DNA of 64,000 bases from Oleiphilaceae bacterium (GTDB lineage Bacteria; Pseudomonadota; Gammaproteobacteria; Pseudomonadales; Oleiphilaceae). Below are positions 28,801 through 38,334 of the stretch, piece after piece (the stretch's first letter is position 1; each line of letters starts with the position of its first letter). Under the pieces are notes generated by a model. That model was not told where the DNA came from. It saw nothing but the letters and a program-made list of their open reading frames with translations, and searched no databases. The stretch is taken from the NCBI GenBank assembly GCA_022447365.1, contig JAKVBL010000007.1:239545-303544 (forward strand), given 5' to 3'. Made by a program: the position numbers and the translations under genes.

Positions 28801-29550
28801 TTAAATACCTAAACGTTCGGCAAATTGCTCAGCAGGCATATAGCCAGGAATTAAGGTGCCACCCTCTAAAACAATAGCGGGCGTTCCAGTCACACCAAAT
28901 TGCTGCCCTAACCGATACTGCTTAGCGACAGGATTTTTACAACTAGCCACATCATTTAGACGACCAGTACTTCGATTAACTTTTGAATCTAGACGACCCT
29001 CTTTTGCCTCATTCATTGCCTCAAGCGAATCGTCGGCACACCATATGGACGTTAATTTATCATAAGACGCACTGTTAACACCGGCGCGAGGGAAGCTCAT
29101 ATAGCTCACCGTTATACCCAACTCATTCATTTTAGGTATTTCCCGATGCAGCTTTCGACAGTAACCACAATCAATATCAGTAAAGACTTTAATTTGGGCC
29201 TTTTCCTCACCTTTAGCCTTGTAAGTGATCAGCTCCGAAGCTTCGATCGATTTCAACAACTCACCACGCTTTGCCTGACGCTCTTTTTCACTAATATTCT
29301 CAAGTCGACCACCAATTGTGCTGTACAACTCGCCTGTAAAAAAATACTCACCGTTACTTGAGACAAAAATCGCCTGCCCACTTTGATCATGAACTTGATA
29401 GATACCGCCAACTGGCGTTTCAGCAACCGAAACAACCTCCAATTGCGGGACAGCTTTTTTCAAGGCCGACTCAATATTTTGTTCAACTTCAGCGATAGCG
29501 AACACCGGCATGCAAGCGAATAAAAGACCACATATATTACTTAACTTCAT
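28801..29550 (-). CDS. dsbC: Thiol:disulfide interchange protein DsbC
   Basis: 249 residues with a signal peptide cleaved after FAIAEV (about residue 21). An N-terminal dimerisation domain (about 22-80) leads to a thioredoxin-like domain with the active site CGYC in FTDIDCGYCRKLHREI and the cis-Pro region TGTPAIVLEGG. It is a periplasmic disulfide isomerase kept reduced by DsbD. Shine-Dalgarno GGGG precedes the ATG. It is separated from hom by a hairpin terminator and its own promoter region. Confidence 0.95.
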   Translation of the reverse strand: MKLSNICGLLFACMPVFAIAEVEQNIESALKKAVPQLEVVSVAETPVGGIYQVHDQSGQAIFVSSNGEYFFTGELYSTIGGRLENISEKERQAKRGELLKSIEASELITYKAKGEEKAQIKVFTDIDCGYCRKLHREIPKMNELGITVSYMSFPRAGVNSASYDKLTSIWCADDSLEAMNEAKEGRLDSKVNRSTGRLNDVASCKNPVAKQYRLGQQFGVTGTPAIVLEGGTLIPGYMPAEQFAERLGI

Positions 29551-29654
29551 AACAACCCCATTTAAATTTATCCCTTATATGATCACATGCATCAGAGAAC
29601 GTTCAATATCTTATAAATAAAAACTACGAACAAGGATCACCTAGCCGTAAACGC

Positions 29655-29682
29655 AAAAAACCCCGACGAGTCGGGGTTTTTT
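29655..29682 (-). terminator. Rho-independent terminator of the rpsP-rplS operon
   Basis: AAAAAACCCCGAC-GA-GTCGGGGTTTTTT is a perfect, symmetric hairpin with flanking A and T runs, 17 bases after the rplS stop. It would work on both strands. Confidence 0.95.
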
Positions 29683-29698
29683 ATAAATCAATATAAAC

Positions 29699-30055
29699 TT
29701 AGTTAAGCTTCTCTTTGATACGTGCAGCCTTACCACTAAGCTCACGCAAGTAGTACAACTTAGCCTGACGAACATCACCACGACGCTTAACAGTAATGCT
29801 ATCAACTAGCTTACTGAAAGTCTGGAATGTACGCTCTACACCTACACCGTAAGAGATTTTACGAACAGTAAAAGAAGAGTTTAAGCCACGATTACGCTTA
29901 GCAATAACGACACCTTCGAACGCCTGAAGACGCTCACGGTTACCTTCCTTAACTTTAACCTGGATTACAACAGTGTCACCTGGGCCAAACTCAGGCACTT
30001 CTGTTGTCATTTGCTCAGCTTCAATTGCGCTGATGATGTTGTTCTTGCTGCTCAT
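29699..30055 (-). CDS. rplS: Ribosomal protein L19
   Basis: 118 residues (E. coli 115). [19 protein letters not shown] and [15 protein letters not shown], with [17 protein letters not shown], are the bL19 signatures. It sits at the 30S-50S interface. The frame extends to TTG 30067, but the bases there form the Shine-Dalgarno (GGAGAG), so ATG 30055 is the start. It is the last gene of rpsP-rimM-trmD-rplS, closed by a strong terminator. Confidence 0.98.
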   Translation of the reverse strand: MSSKNNIISAIEAEQMTTEVPEFGPGDTVVIQVKVKEGNRERLQAFEGVVIAKRNRGLNSSFTVRKISYGVGVERTFQTFSKLVDSITVKRRGDVRQAKLYYLRELSGKAARIKEKLN

Positions 30056-30099
30056 TTTACTCTCCAAAAATTGAGTAGATCAGGTTATCTCAACCTTAC

Positions 30100-30852
30100 C
30101 TACCGATTCACGTCTTTTAAAAACTCTTCCAAAAGCTGTTGCTGCTCTTGGTTCAATTCAATTTTGTCGAGCAAGTCAGGTCGTCGCTCGTACGTTCTTG
30201 CAAGTGACTGACTTAATCGCCACTTGCGAATTTTTTCATGATCCCCCGATAACAATACCGAGGGAACCACTTCTCCTTCAAGCACTTCAGGCCTCGTATA
30301 GTGAGGACAATCAAGCAAACCATTCGCAAAAGAATCTTCTTTTGCAGATTCTGTATGACCAAGCACTCCTTCTAAGTGCCTGCTCACCGAATCCATAACA
30401 ACTAGTGTAGCTAACTCTCCACCGCTCAACACATAATCACCGATCGAAACTTCCAAATCGATATGCGTCTCTATTAAACGCTCATCAATTCCTTCATAAC
30501 GACCCGAGACCAGCACTAAAGAAGGTTCTTGAGCCAACTCTCTAGCAAGCTTGTCATCTAGCCTCTTACCTTGAGGAGACAAGTAAACCACTTTAGGCGC
30601 AGACTTACCTTTTCGCTCAGCTTCGGCTTTAGCAAACTCAATTGCATCACGCAAAGGCTGAACCTTCATAAGCATTCCCGGACCGCCCCCGTAAGGTCTG
30701 TCATCCACGGTTTTATGCTTGTCGTGTGCAAAATCTCTAGGATTCACCAAGTCTAACTCGACCAATCCTTTACTGACCGCGCGTCCAAATACGCCCGATA
30801 CAGAAAATGGTTCAAACATTTCAGGAAAAAGACTAACTAGTCCGAACCACAT
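30100..30852 (-). CDS. trmD: tRNA (guanine-N1)-methyltransferase TrmD
   Basis: 250 residues. The SPOUT trefoil-knot motifs [15 protein letters not shown] and [15 protein letters not shown], and the early [14 protein letters not shown], are diagnostic. TrmD methylates G37 of tRNAs reading CNN/proline-type codons and prevents frameshifting. It starts six bases after the rimM stop in the conserved rpsP-rimM-trmD-rplS operon. Confidence 0.98.
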   Translation of the reverse strand: MWFGLVSLFPEMFEPFSVSGVFGRAVSKGLVELDLVNPRDFAHDKHKTVDDRPYGGGPGMLMKVQPLRDAIEFAKAEAERKGKSAPKVVYLSPQGKRLDDKLARELAQEPSLVLVSGRYEGIDERLIETHIDLEVSIGDYVLSGGELATLVVMDSVSRHLEGVLGHTESAKEDSFANGLLDCPHYTRPEVLEGEVVPSVLLSGDHEKIRKWRLSQSLARTYERRPDLLDKIELNQEQQQLLEEFLKDVNR

Positions 30853-30858
30853 AAACGC

Positions 30859-31383
30859 TTAGAACTCTGGATCCCAGTCCACGGTCATTTGAGATAACTC
30901 AAGATCTACCGACTTAACAACCTGATCCGGCAAATAAGGAACTAGCCGCTCTTTTGCATCCAAGCTGCCTTCACACTTACGAATAACTAGCACGTCATTT
31001 GAGCCAGTTTCCATCAAGTGATGAACTTTACCCAGAAGCTGACCCTCTATAGTAAGCACTTTTAGACCTTCTAACTGATGCCAATAAAAGTCACCAGCTT
31101 CCAGCTCGGGCAGCGATGCAACATCAATTTTAATATATGACTCTGCAAGCTCTTTAGCCTGATCACGATCATCATACCCATCGATGTGTGCAACTAATCC
31201 ATTGCCATGAACCTTACACTGCTTAACCTTTACATCCTGTGTCTTACCACACTTTTGCAAAGACCAAACTTTATATTTTGCTAGGTTCTCTTTTGGCTGA
31301 GTATATGAAAACACTTTCACCCAACCTTTGACGCCGTAAACAGACGTCACTTTGCCCATAATGTTTTCGTTATTGGAACTCAC
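30859..31383 (-). CDS. rimM: 16S rRNA processing protein RimM
   Basis: 174 residues. The N-terminal MGKVTSVYGVKGWVKVFSYT (split around residues 9-28) and the C-terminal PRC-barrel with DFYWHQLEGL and LVPYLPDQVV are typical. RimM assists 30S assembly by binding S19. The start is GTG with GGAGG seven bases upstream. Confidence 0.97.
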   Translation of the reverse strand: MSSNNENIMGKVTSVYGVKGWVKVFSYTQPKENLAKYKVWSLQKCGKTQDVKVKQCKVHGNGLVAHIDGYDDRDQAKELAESYIKIDVASLPELEAGDFYWHQLEGLKVLTIEGQLLGKVHHLMETGSNDVLVIRKCEGSLDAKERLVPYLPDQVVKSVDLELSQMTVDWDPEF

Positions 31384-31405
31384 AACGGGCCTCCGCTAAA
31401 ACGAC

Positions 31406-31651
31406 TTAAGCCGCTTTAGCGTCTTTTAGTAAAGTTTTAACGCGATCAGAAATTTGAGCACCTTGACCTACCCAGTACTCAACACGTTCTGCATCAACAC
31501 GCAAACGCTCTTCTTGGCCACGTGCAACAGGGTTGAAGAAACCAACACGCTCGATAAAACGACCATCGCGAGATGAACGGCTGTCTGCCACAGTTAAGTG
31601 GTAGAATGGGCGCTTCTTAGAGCCACCACGAGATAAACGGATTTTAACCAT
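31406..31651 (-). CDS. rpsP: Ribosomal protein S16
   Basis: 81 residues (E. coli 82). [19 protein letters not shown] and [19 protein letters not shown] are the bS16 signature. It is the first gene of the rpsP-rimM-trmD-rplS operon, behind a promoter at 31738-31766 and a leader of roughly 75 bases. Confidence 0.98.
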   Translation of the reverse strand: MVKIRLSRGGSKKRPFYHLTVADSRSSRDGRFIERVGFFNPVARGQEERLRVDAERVEYWVGQGAQISDRVKTLLKDAKAA

Positions 31652-31737
31652 TTTGCTAATACATCCTGATAAACAGTTTAACTATATAAAGCCCCCATAC
31701 AGCAAATGCATTAACTGAGGGACTCGAAAGGGCGCGT

Positions 31738-31766
31738 ATTCTATAGCAATACTACGAAATTGAAAA
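31738..31766 (-). promoter_or_regulatory. Promoter of the rpsP operon
   Basis: Minus strand -35 TTTTCA (31766-31761), 17-bp spacer, -10 TAGAAT (31743-31738), then a GC-rich discriminator ACGCGCCC, about 87 bases before the rpsP start. Confidence 0.65.
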
Positions 31767-31816
31767 CACCCATTTACATTTTTACGCTTCTTTTCAATTA
31801 ACTAAGCGTTAGATAG

Positions 31817-33205
31817 CTAGAAACGACCGAAAGGACCGCCGCCACCGCCGGGCGGCATCATCCCCTGCATCCCTCTCATCATATTCGCCATTCCGCCTTT
31901 TTTGCTAAATTTCTTCATCATTTTAGCCATCTGCTTATGTTGCTTTAAAAGACGATTCACATCTTGGATCTGAGTTCCAGAGCCCGTTGCTATCCGGCGC
32001 TTTCTGCTATTATTGATGGAATCTGGATATCGACGCTCTTTTGGCGTCATCGATGAAATGATCGCTTCTAACTGCCCTAAAGACTTATCGTTTACTTGGG
32101 ACTGCGCGGCCTGTGCCATCTGCCCCATTTGCCCCATACCAGGAAGCTTATCGAGCAGACCAGCTACACCACCCATATTTTTCATTTGCAGGAGCTGATC
32201 TCTAAAATCTTCCAAATCAAAGGTTTTACCTTTCTTTATCTTCTTAGTCAGCTTGTCCGCTTTCTTTTTATCAAGCTTTCTTTCTGCATCCTCGATAAGA
32301 CTGAGTACATCACCCATTCCAAGAATTCTTGATGCGAGACGATCAGGATAAAAAGGCTCTAGCGCGTCAATCTTCTCGCCAACACCCATAAACTTGATAG
32401 GCTTACCAGTAATCGCTCTAACCGATAACGCTGCACCACCGCGCGCATCACCATCTGTCTTTGTAAGAACAACACCCGTCAGCGGAAGCGCATCGTTAAA
32501 TGCTTTCGCTGTATTCGCAGCATCCTGACCGGTCATCGAATCAACTACGAATAAGGTTTCGACAGGGTTAACTGATGCGTGAAGGTCAGCTATTTCAGCC
32601 ATCATCTCTTGATCAACCGCCAATCGGCCAGCTGTATCGACAATCAGCACATCCATAAATTTAAGCTTTGCTTCAGCAATAGCCGCCTCAGCAATAGCTA
32701 CAGGCTTTTGGTCCGCTGTACTTGGGAAGAATGTAGCACCAACTTCACCAGCAAGCGTTTCCAATTGTTTGATTGCCGCCGGACGATAGACATCAGCACT
32801 AACGACCATTACTTTTTTCTTCTCTCGCTCTGAGAGATATCTCGCCAATTTAGCTACCGAGGTTGTTTTACCCGCACCCTGCAGACCAGCCATTAAAACG
32901 ACTGCTGGCGGCTGAGCATTTAGACTAAGCCCTTCAGACTTTGCCCCCATCACAGCCGTAAGCTCGTCATTAACAATTCGAATAAATTCTTGCCCTGGCG
33001 ATAGACTTCTCATCACCTCTTGACCAAGAGCTCTAGTGCGAACCTGCTCAACAAAATCTTTCACCACAGGCAAGGCTGCATCCGCCTCGAGCAAAGCCAT
33101 CCTTACTTCGCGTAACGTACCCTTGATGTTGTCGTCAGTTAATTTTGCCTGACCAGTGACCTTTTTAAGACTTTCGGAAAGCCTTTCGCTAAGATTCTCA
33201 AACAT
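31817..33205 (-). CDS. ffh: Signal recognition particle protein Ffh
   Basis: 462 residues. The N domain, the G domain (G1 GLQGAGKTTSVAKLA, G3 VDTAGRLAVD, G4 TKTDGDARGG) and the Met-rich M domain ending MANMMRGMQGMMPPGGGGG are all visible. Ffh binds 4.5S RNA and hydrophobic signal sequences for cotranslational insertion. It is divergent from the CcsA-like gene, the usual gammaproteobacterial arrangement. I saw no obvious strong terminator in the gap to rpsP. Confidence 0.98.
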   Translation of the reverse strand: MFENLSERLSESLKKVTGQAKLTDDNIKGTLREVRMALLEADAALPVVKDFVEQVRTRALGQEVMRSLSPGQEFIRIVNDELTAVMGAKSEGLSLNAQPPAVVLMAGLQGAGKTTSVAKLARYLSEREKKKVMVVSADVYRPAAIKQLETLAGEVGATFFPSTADQKPVAIAEAAIAEAKLKFMDVLIVDTAGRLAVDQEMMAEIADLHASVNPVETLFVVDSMTGQDAANTAKAFNDALPLTGVVLTKTDGDARGGAALSVRAITGKPIKFMGVGEKIDALEPFYPDRLASRILGMGDVLSLIEDAERKLDKKKADKLTKKIKKGKTFDLEDFRDQLLQMKNMGGVAGLLDKLPGMGQMGQMAQAAQSQVNDKSLGQLEAIISSMTPKERRYPDSINNSRKRRIATGSGTQIQDVNRLLKQHKQMAKMMKKFSKKGGMANMMRGMQGMMPPGGGGGPFGRF

Positions 33206-33250
33206 GTTTTATAGCTCTAATGATTATTGCCAAGTATTCGCAAACAGCGC

Positions 33251-33256
33251 ATTATA
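33251..33256 (-). promoter_or_regulatory. -10 box of the ffh promoter
   Basis: Minus strand TATAAT at 33256-33251 is followed by GCGCTG, about 45 bases before ffh. No good -35 is visible. Confidence 0.55.
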
Positions 33257-33305
33257 ACGACAATCAAAATTAATTAAATCGAAAGTCTCAGACTAACGCA
33301 GTTAA

Positions 33306-34085
33306 ATGAACGCATCTTTACTCGCTTTGATAGCAATATGCCTCTATTTACTAGGCTCAGGCTTCAAAGCCATACAAATTATAAGAAAATCTGCGCCACG
33401 CAACATCATCCCAATCACTAGTGGACTGGTTGCTGCAATAGCTCAAGCAAGCAGTATCGTAATTAGTTTCGGCCAACACCAATCATTCGACCTCGTCCAT
33501 AGTACGGCCATCATTACGTGCATATCAGTCGTTGTATTTATCATATTTGCAACGCGTAAACCGATACATAATATGCTGCTTATCATGTATCCAGCTGCCG
33601 CACTCAGCATGATTAGCATGCTTGCAATTCGTCCGGATGACGCCCCGAATCAACTTGATAACGGAATTTTAGTGCATATCGCATTGTCTATTTTGGCCTA
33701 TAGCATTCTATGCTTGGCCTCCGTACAAGCAATCTTTGTTGTTTACCGTAACCGACAGCTTAAATCACACCTACATTCGAATAGCTCTCTCCCACCATTA
33801 CTCGTAATGGAAAGCACCTTGTTTGATTTGTTAAGAATAGGCACCTTATTCCTTGCTATAGCGATCACTCTAGGCTTCATATTCGTGCATGATCTCTTCG
33901 CGCAACATCTTGCACACAAAACATTCTTCTCTTTAGTTTCTTTGGTGCTGTTCGGCGTACTGTTGTTCGGCAGACGCCAATATGGTTGGAGGGGCTCACT
34001 CGCAGCAAGCCTTACCTTATGGGGCACAGGGTCGTTAATGCTTGGTTTTTTTGGCACCAAGATAGTTCTTGAATCTATACTGTAA
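33306..34085 (+). CDS. CcsA/CcmC-like cytochrome c assembly family membrane protein
   Basis: 259 residues with about eight hydrophobic helices. The late HLAHKTFFSLVSLVLFGVLLFGRR and YGWRG segments match the YpjD/CcsA-like family in which conserved His residues may bind heme. This gene lies between ffh and a corC-type gene in many gammaproteobacteria and is distinct from the main cytochrome c biogenesis operon. Role is not established; it may act in heme handling. The downstream gene begins 28 bases later. Confidence 0.85.
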   Translation: MNASLLALIAICLYLLGSGFKAIQIIRKSAPRNIIPITSGLVAAIAQASSIVISFGQHQSFDLVHSTAIITCISVVVFIIFATRKPIHNMLLIMYPAAALSMISMLAIRPDDAPNQLDNGILVHIALSILAYSILCLASVQAIFVVYRNRQLKSHLHSNSSLPPLLVMESTLFDLLRIGTLFLAIAITLGFIFVHDLFAQHLAHKTFFSLVSLVLFGVLLFGRRQYGWRGSLAASLTLWGTGSLMLGFFGTKIVLESIL

Positions 34086-34113
34086 TTTCTTTTTCTAGCA
34101 ACCGAGCTTTACC

Positions 34114-35376
34114 TTGAACGAAACTTCCCTTACCTGGCTATTTGGCTCCCTTGGCGTTCTTATAATGTTGTCCGGCTTTTTCTCAAGTTCCGAAACAGGA
34201 ATGCTGTCACTCAACAAGTACCGTCTTAAGCATCTAAAGAAACAAGGACATAAAGGCGCAAACAAAGCGAGTGACCTGCTCGACCGCACAGATCAACTTA
34301 TAAGCGTTATTTTGATCGGCAATAATTTCGTAAACATACTTGCCTCTTCAATTGCTACAGTTATCGCAATCCGTCTCTGGGGTGATGCAGGTATTGCGAT
34401 CGCAACCGCGTTACTTACGCTAACCATTTTAATTTTCGCCGAAATCACTCCAAAAACATTTGCAGCTTATCACCCAGAAAAGATAGCGTTTCCAGCAGCC
34501 CACATTCTCAAGCCACTCCTAAAACTGCTATACCCTGCTGTTTGGTCTGTAAACCTAGTCACCAACAACCTATTAAAAATACTGGGCATTAATACCTCAG
34601 CGCAGACTGAGAACCATATAACGAGAGAAGAGCTAAAAACACTCGTCCATGAAGCTGGCAATAAAATCCCTCGCTCTCACCAAGACATGCTGATCAGTAT
34701 CCTTGATCTAGAGAAAGTAACTGTCAACGACATCATGATTCCTAAGAATGAAGTGATTGGACTAGATATTGAAGACAACCTAGATGATTTGATCGAACAA
34801 GCTAGAAGCTCGCAACACACTAGGCTCCCCGTCTACAAGGGAGACATCAACAACATAATTGGTGTACTCCACCTGCGAAACATGACAAAAGTTTTGTCTC
34901 ATGCTGAGCCAAATAAAGCAGCACTACTGCAGGCATGTCGTGAGCCCTATTTTATCCCCGAAAGTACTCCGCTAAACCATCAGTTACTTCAATTTCAAAA
35001 AGCAAAACGCAGAATCGGCATTGTGGTTGATGAATATGGTGATGTTCAGGGACTTGCAACAATGGAAGATATCTTAGAAGAAATTGTTGGGGAGTTCACA
35101 ACGGACTACTCTACAACCAGCAGCTCAGATATCACTGCGCAAGAGGACAGCAGCTTCCTTATTGATGGCTCCGCCACCATTAGGGCGATTAATAAAGCGC
35201 TTAAATGGTCATTACCTACTAATGGCCCTAAAACGATTAACGGGCTTATTACTGAGTCATTGGAGTTCATTCCTGAGCACCCAGTTTGCATAAAGATTGG
35301 TAACTACGAACTAGAAGTCAGACAAGTGAAAGACGACAAAATCAAAACTGTGCGCGCATTTAAAGGTAAAGCGTAA
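34114..35376 (+). CDS. CNNM/CBS-domain transporter of the HlyC/CorC family (YfjD-like)
   Basis: 420 residues. An N-terminal DUF21/CNNM membrane domain (about 1-190; FFSSSETGMLSLNKYRLKHL, IGNNFVNILASS) is followed by two CBS domains (about 205-330; VNDIMIPKNEV, TRLPVYKGDINNIIGVLH) and a CorC_HlyC C-terminal domain. Homologous to E. coli YfjD/CorB, linked to magnesium or cobalt handling. The start is TTG 34114 with GAG seven bases upstream; no ATG aligns with homologues. It is probably cotranscribed with the CcsA-like gene. Confidence 0.92.
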   Translation: MNETSLTWLFGSLGVLIMLSGFFSSSETGMLSLNKYRLKHLKKQGHKGANKASDLLDRTDQLISVILIGNNFVNILASSIATVIAIRLWGDAGIAIATALLTLTILIFAEITPKTFAAYHPEKIAFPAAHILKPLLKLLYPAVWSVNLVTNNLLKILGINTSAQTENHITREELKTLVHEAGNKIPRSHQDMLISILDLEKVTVNDIMIPKNEVIGLDIEDNLDDLIEQARSSQHTRLPVYKGDINNIIGVLHLRNMTKVLSHAEPNKAALLQACREPYFIPESTPLNHQLLQFQKAKRRIGIVVDEYGDVQGLATMEDILEEIVGEFTTDYSTTSSSDITAQEDSSFLIDGSATIRAINKALKWSLPTNGPKTINGLITESLEFIPEHPVCIKIGNYELEVRQVKDDKIKTVRAFKGKA

Positions 35377-35413
35377 CAAATTGCCCATTTTTCATACTAA
35401 AACACTTAGTTTC

Positions 35414-35442
35414 TTGCGAGTTTGTACTAATATGCGTAAATT
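35414..35442 (+). promoter_or_regulatory. Putative promoter of the DUF1631-B gene
   Basis: TTGCGA (35414-35419), 17-bp spacer, TAAATT (35437-35442), about 58 bases before the start. Moderate match only. Confidence 0.4.
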
Positions 35443-35500
35443 ACAGACTTCGGCGTCATTTTAACTTTTTGATACATTTCTCTATCGCTTGAGTGCACCA

Positions 35501-37576
35501 ATGGCAAACAGCTTTAACGTCAACGACAATGCCAATTCTCGAGAAAGTGCTAACAGCTCAGCCGTCTCAGAAAAACTGTTCAATGCCTACTCTCAGCATG
35601 TATCTCCCCTACTAGATCAATCATTTGATGCGATTGATGACACCTTGTTTGATCTTGCAAATAATGCAAGAAACAACAATGAGCAAAATCGCTATTTCGA
35701 AGCCATGCGTGAATTACGCCTCAAACGTAAAGCCATATGCACGAACATTGATCAATCTCTTCAATCTTTATTTCAATTTCCTTTCGAGCAGATAAAACTT
35801 AATACACCAGCGCCGTCACAAGTTGAATCTCTATCAGTGGTAGACGACAAGCAATTTGAAGAGCAGCTAGCGGTTGAGACAATGGCTAGTAAGTCACGAG
35901 CTAACTTTCAGCATATTCACCTAACTCTGCATCAACGCATGGCCGAGGCTTATCAGCTTAATGGTGATGAACTTAGTCCAGAGTCACCTGAGTTATTAGC
36001 TCATATCATTGCTAGCAGCTGCAAAAATCTCGATATCGAGCTCGGTGAGCTTCTTTTGCTATACAAGCACTTAGACAAACACTTATTTTCCAAGCTTGAA
36101 GAGCCACTAAACGCATTGAATGACACTCTAATTTCTGAGGGAATTCAGCCGGATCTAAGCCTGACTAAACGCAAACAATCCGTCCGCTCCAAGCAAGAAA
36201 CAACAAGAGCTCCTGTCGCACACGATCATCGAGACATTACGGCACAAGAAAACACTACTCAAACAGCCACACAAACGATTAAGACGCAGCATTACGCTAG
36301 CTCTCAAGACATCATCCAAGCACTGAATATTGTAAACGCCGCGAAGGAAGCGACAAATGAAGCAAGGTTTTTTGACGCCAAGACAATCAGCCAGTACGTG
36401 ACACAACAACTTCAGAAAAGCTCAAGAAAACAAGTGGCCGAAAAAGATCTTGATGTTATTAATCTAGTCGGCTTACTGTTTGAGTACATACTCAACGACA
36501 ATAATTTAGCGCCAGAAATGCAGGCGCTTATTGGTCGCTTGCAAATACCTGTACTTAAAGCGGTCATTCATAATCCTGTATTTTTCAAAGAGCATTCTCA
36601 TCCGGCTAGAACCTTCATTAACAACTTAGCCACAGCAGCGATTGGCTGGACCAACGACAATCAAAACAGCGCACGAACAAAACTATACGACGAGCTTCGC
36701 TCACTCGTAGATGACATTATCGAAGATAAAAGTGGTCACTATGACTGTTTTACAGCGTCAAATTTAAAGTTAGAGCTTTTTATCGCGCGCGAAAACAAAC
36801 GCCAAAAATTGCTCGAGCAACGTACGAAACTAACAGAAGAAGGACGCATTAAAAGCCGGGTTGCCCAAGAATTTATCGACTCAACTCTAAAAGCACTCGT
36901 TGAATCACATAGGAACTTACCTACTAGCATTTCTGAACTTCTAACCGGACCATGGAGACGAGTATTGTTCATCGCATTTCTTCGCGATGCGCAAGAACAC
37001 AATTGGGATACCTGCAGAAAGACAACTGAAGACTTACTTTGGTGTACTAGAAAACATGCAACACAAAATGACCGTCAAAAGTGGTTAGCTCTGGTACCAC
37101 GGCTGTTAAAGCAAATAGACGCAGAATTAACTCGTATATCGTTTGACCCCTACTCATCCAATAGAATGCTTGCAGACATCAAAAAAGATCTTACAAGTAT
37201 TTTCAGGGAAACAGCACTTAGCAACCAAAATGATGCCAGCCTCAATAAACCAAATAATGCTAGCAGCACAGGCGCAATCACAAAGCAAAAAAGCCTACGC
37301 CCTCAACTTAACAAGAATGTTGAGTTGTTAGCTCAGCTGGAAATTGGAAGATGGGTCCAAATAAAAATTAACGGAAATTTGAAACGCTACAAACTGATTA
37401 GCAGAGTAGACGAAGCAAACGTATATGTATTTGCCGATAGATTTGGCCTTAATCCAATAGAGTTAAGTTCCCAGCAAGTCGTTGCCCAAATCAACAAGGG
37501 AATGATGGTCATTCTCGAGAAAGGCGCGCTCGTTGATAGAGCCTTAAACCACATTCTGAGCAATCTTCAGAGCTAG
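35501..37576 (+). CDS. DUF1631 family protein (paralogue B)
   Basis: 691 residues from ATG 35501 (a TTG at 35489 is in frame but lacks a clear ribosome site). It shares with paralogue A the blocks YFEAMRELRLKRKAI near residue 60, PEMQALIGRLQIPVLKAV and HPARTFINNLATAAIGW near residues 350-385, and the C-terminal domain with VFADRFGLNP and LVDRALNHILSNLQS. It lacks about 110 residues of A, mainly in the variable linkers. Soluble; role unknown. A TonB-like gene follows 20 bases later, a likely two-gene unit. Confidence 0.83.
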   Translation: MANSFNVNDNANSRESANSSAVSEKLFNAYSQHVSPLLDQSFDAIDDTLFDLANNARNNNEQNRYFEAMRELRLKRKAICTNIDQSLQSLFQFPFEQIKLNTPAPSQVESLSVVDDKQFEEQLAVETMASKSRANFQHIHLTLHQRMAEAYQLNGDELSPESPELLAHIIASSCKNLDIELGELLLLYKHLDKHLFSKLEEPLNALNDTLISEGIQPDLSLTKRKQSVRSKQETTRAPVAHDHRDITAQENTTQTATQTIKTQHYASSQDIIQALNIVNAAKEATNEARFFDAKTISQYVTQQLQKSSRKQVAEKDLDVINLVGLLFEYILNDNNLAPEMQALIGRLQIPVLKAVIHNPVFFKEHSHPARTFINNLATAAIGWTNDNQNSARTKLYDELRSLVDDIIEDKSGHYDCFTASNLKLELFIARENKRQKLLEQRTKLTEEGRIKSRVAQEFIDSTLKALVESHRNLPTSISELLTGPWRRVLFIAFLRDAQEHNWDTCRKTTEDLLWCTRKHATQNDRQKWLALVPRLLKQIDAELTRISFDPYSSNRMLADIKKDLTSIFRETALSNQNDASLNKPNNASSTGAITKQKSLRPQLNKNVELLAQLEIGRWVQIKINGNLKRYKLISRVDEANVYVFADRFGLNPIELSSQQVVAQINKGMMVILEKGALVDRALNHILSNLQS

Positions 37577-37596
37577 TAGGCTTAACGTTTAGTTAT

Positions 37597-38334
37597 ATGA
37601 AACACTATGCCTTAGCCATAGCATTGTCGGTCGCGGCCTGCTCACATATAATCTTGTATACCTTGTTGAATTTGTGGCCCGCCCCGACACCTAATGACAC
37701 CCAATCTATTCCAGTAACATTAGTTCTGTCTCAAGAGTCTGCTGAAAGCCAAGCCAGTCAAAGTGCGTCTAGCCAAACGAGAAAAACTCAGGAACAATTC
37801 TTAACGACGAAAAGTTATAACGACTATAGCCACCTCACTACGAAAGAATCCGCTTCTAATGTGGAAGGGGCAAGCCAACAAGCTAACGCTATTAGTAAAC
37901 AAGCAGCTAGCAATCAGAATGCTCCTGCACGCAGAATGAAGGCATCAGAACAGCAAATTATTGAACAGCAGAACGATCTAACGGACCCTAGCATCAGGGC
38001 TTTATCAACAAAAGACCTTCCTGTTATGACCGAATATGAACAGGCATTGCTGCAGCATTTACTGGACCGAGAACTTTACACTCAGCTACATCAATTCATG
38101 CAGAACGTCGACATTCCACGGATCGACTTCACAATTGAAATAAAGCTATTTGAAAATGGAGCGATCAAGTCGGCCTCGATCAAAAACAAAAGCGCGAATA
38201 TACCTATTGAGCGCATTGCGACGACGGCAGCGTATAACGCAAGTCCATACCCTAGACCACCAGAATCCGACTACGAAATCCTTTATACGTATGCCGTCAC
38301 TATGTCGTATAAAAAGACGGGGAATATTCAATAA
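37597..38334 (+). CDS. TonB/TolA-like protein
   Basis: 245 residues. A single N-terminal transmembrane helix (AIALSVAACSHIILYTLLNL) leads to a Gln/Ser/Ala-rich periplasmic linker (about 35-130) and a C-terminal domain (about 150-240) with IEIKLFENGAIKSASIKNKS and AAYNASPYPRPPES, the pattern of a TonB/TolA C-terminal domain. No Pro-Lys/Glu-Pro spacer is seen. No exbB/exbD or receptor is near. It follows DUF1631-B by 20 bases and overlaps the convergent sbcB by 7 bp. A dedicated envelope role is inferred. Confidence 0.65.
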   Translation: MKHYALAIALSVAACSHIILYTLLNLWPAPTPNDTQSIPVTLVLSQESAESQASQSASSQTRKTQEQFLTTKSYNDYSHLTTKESASNVEGASQQANAISKQAASNQNAPARRMKASEQQIIEQQNDLTDPSIRALSTKDLPVMTEYEQALLQHLLDRELYTQLHQFMQNVDIPRIDFTIEIKLFENGAIKSASIKNKSANIPIERIATTAAYNASPYPRPPESDYEILYTYAVTMSYKKTGNIQ

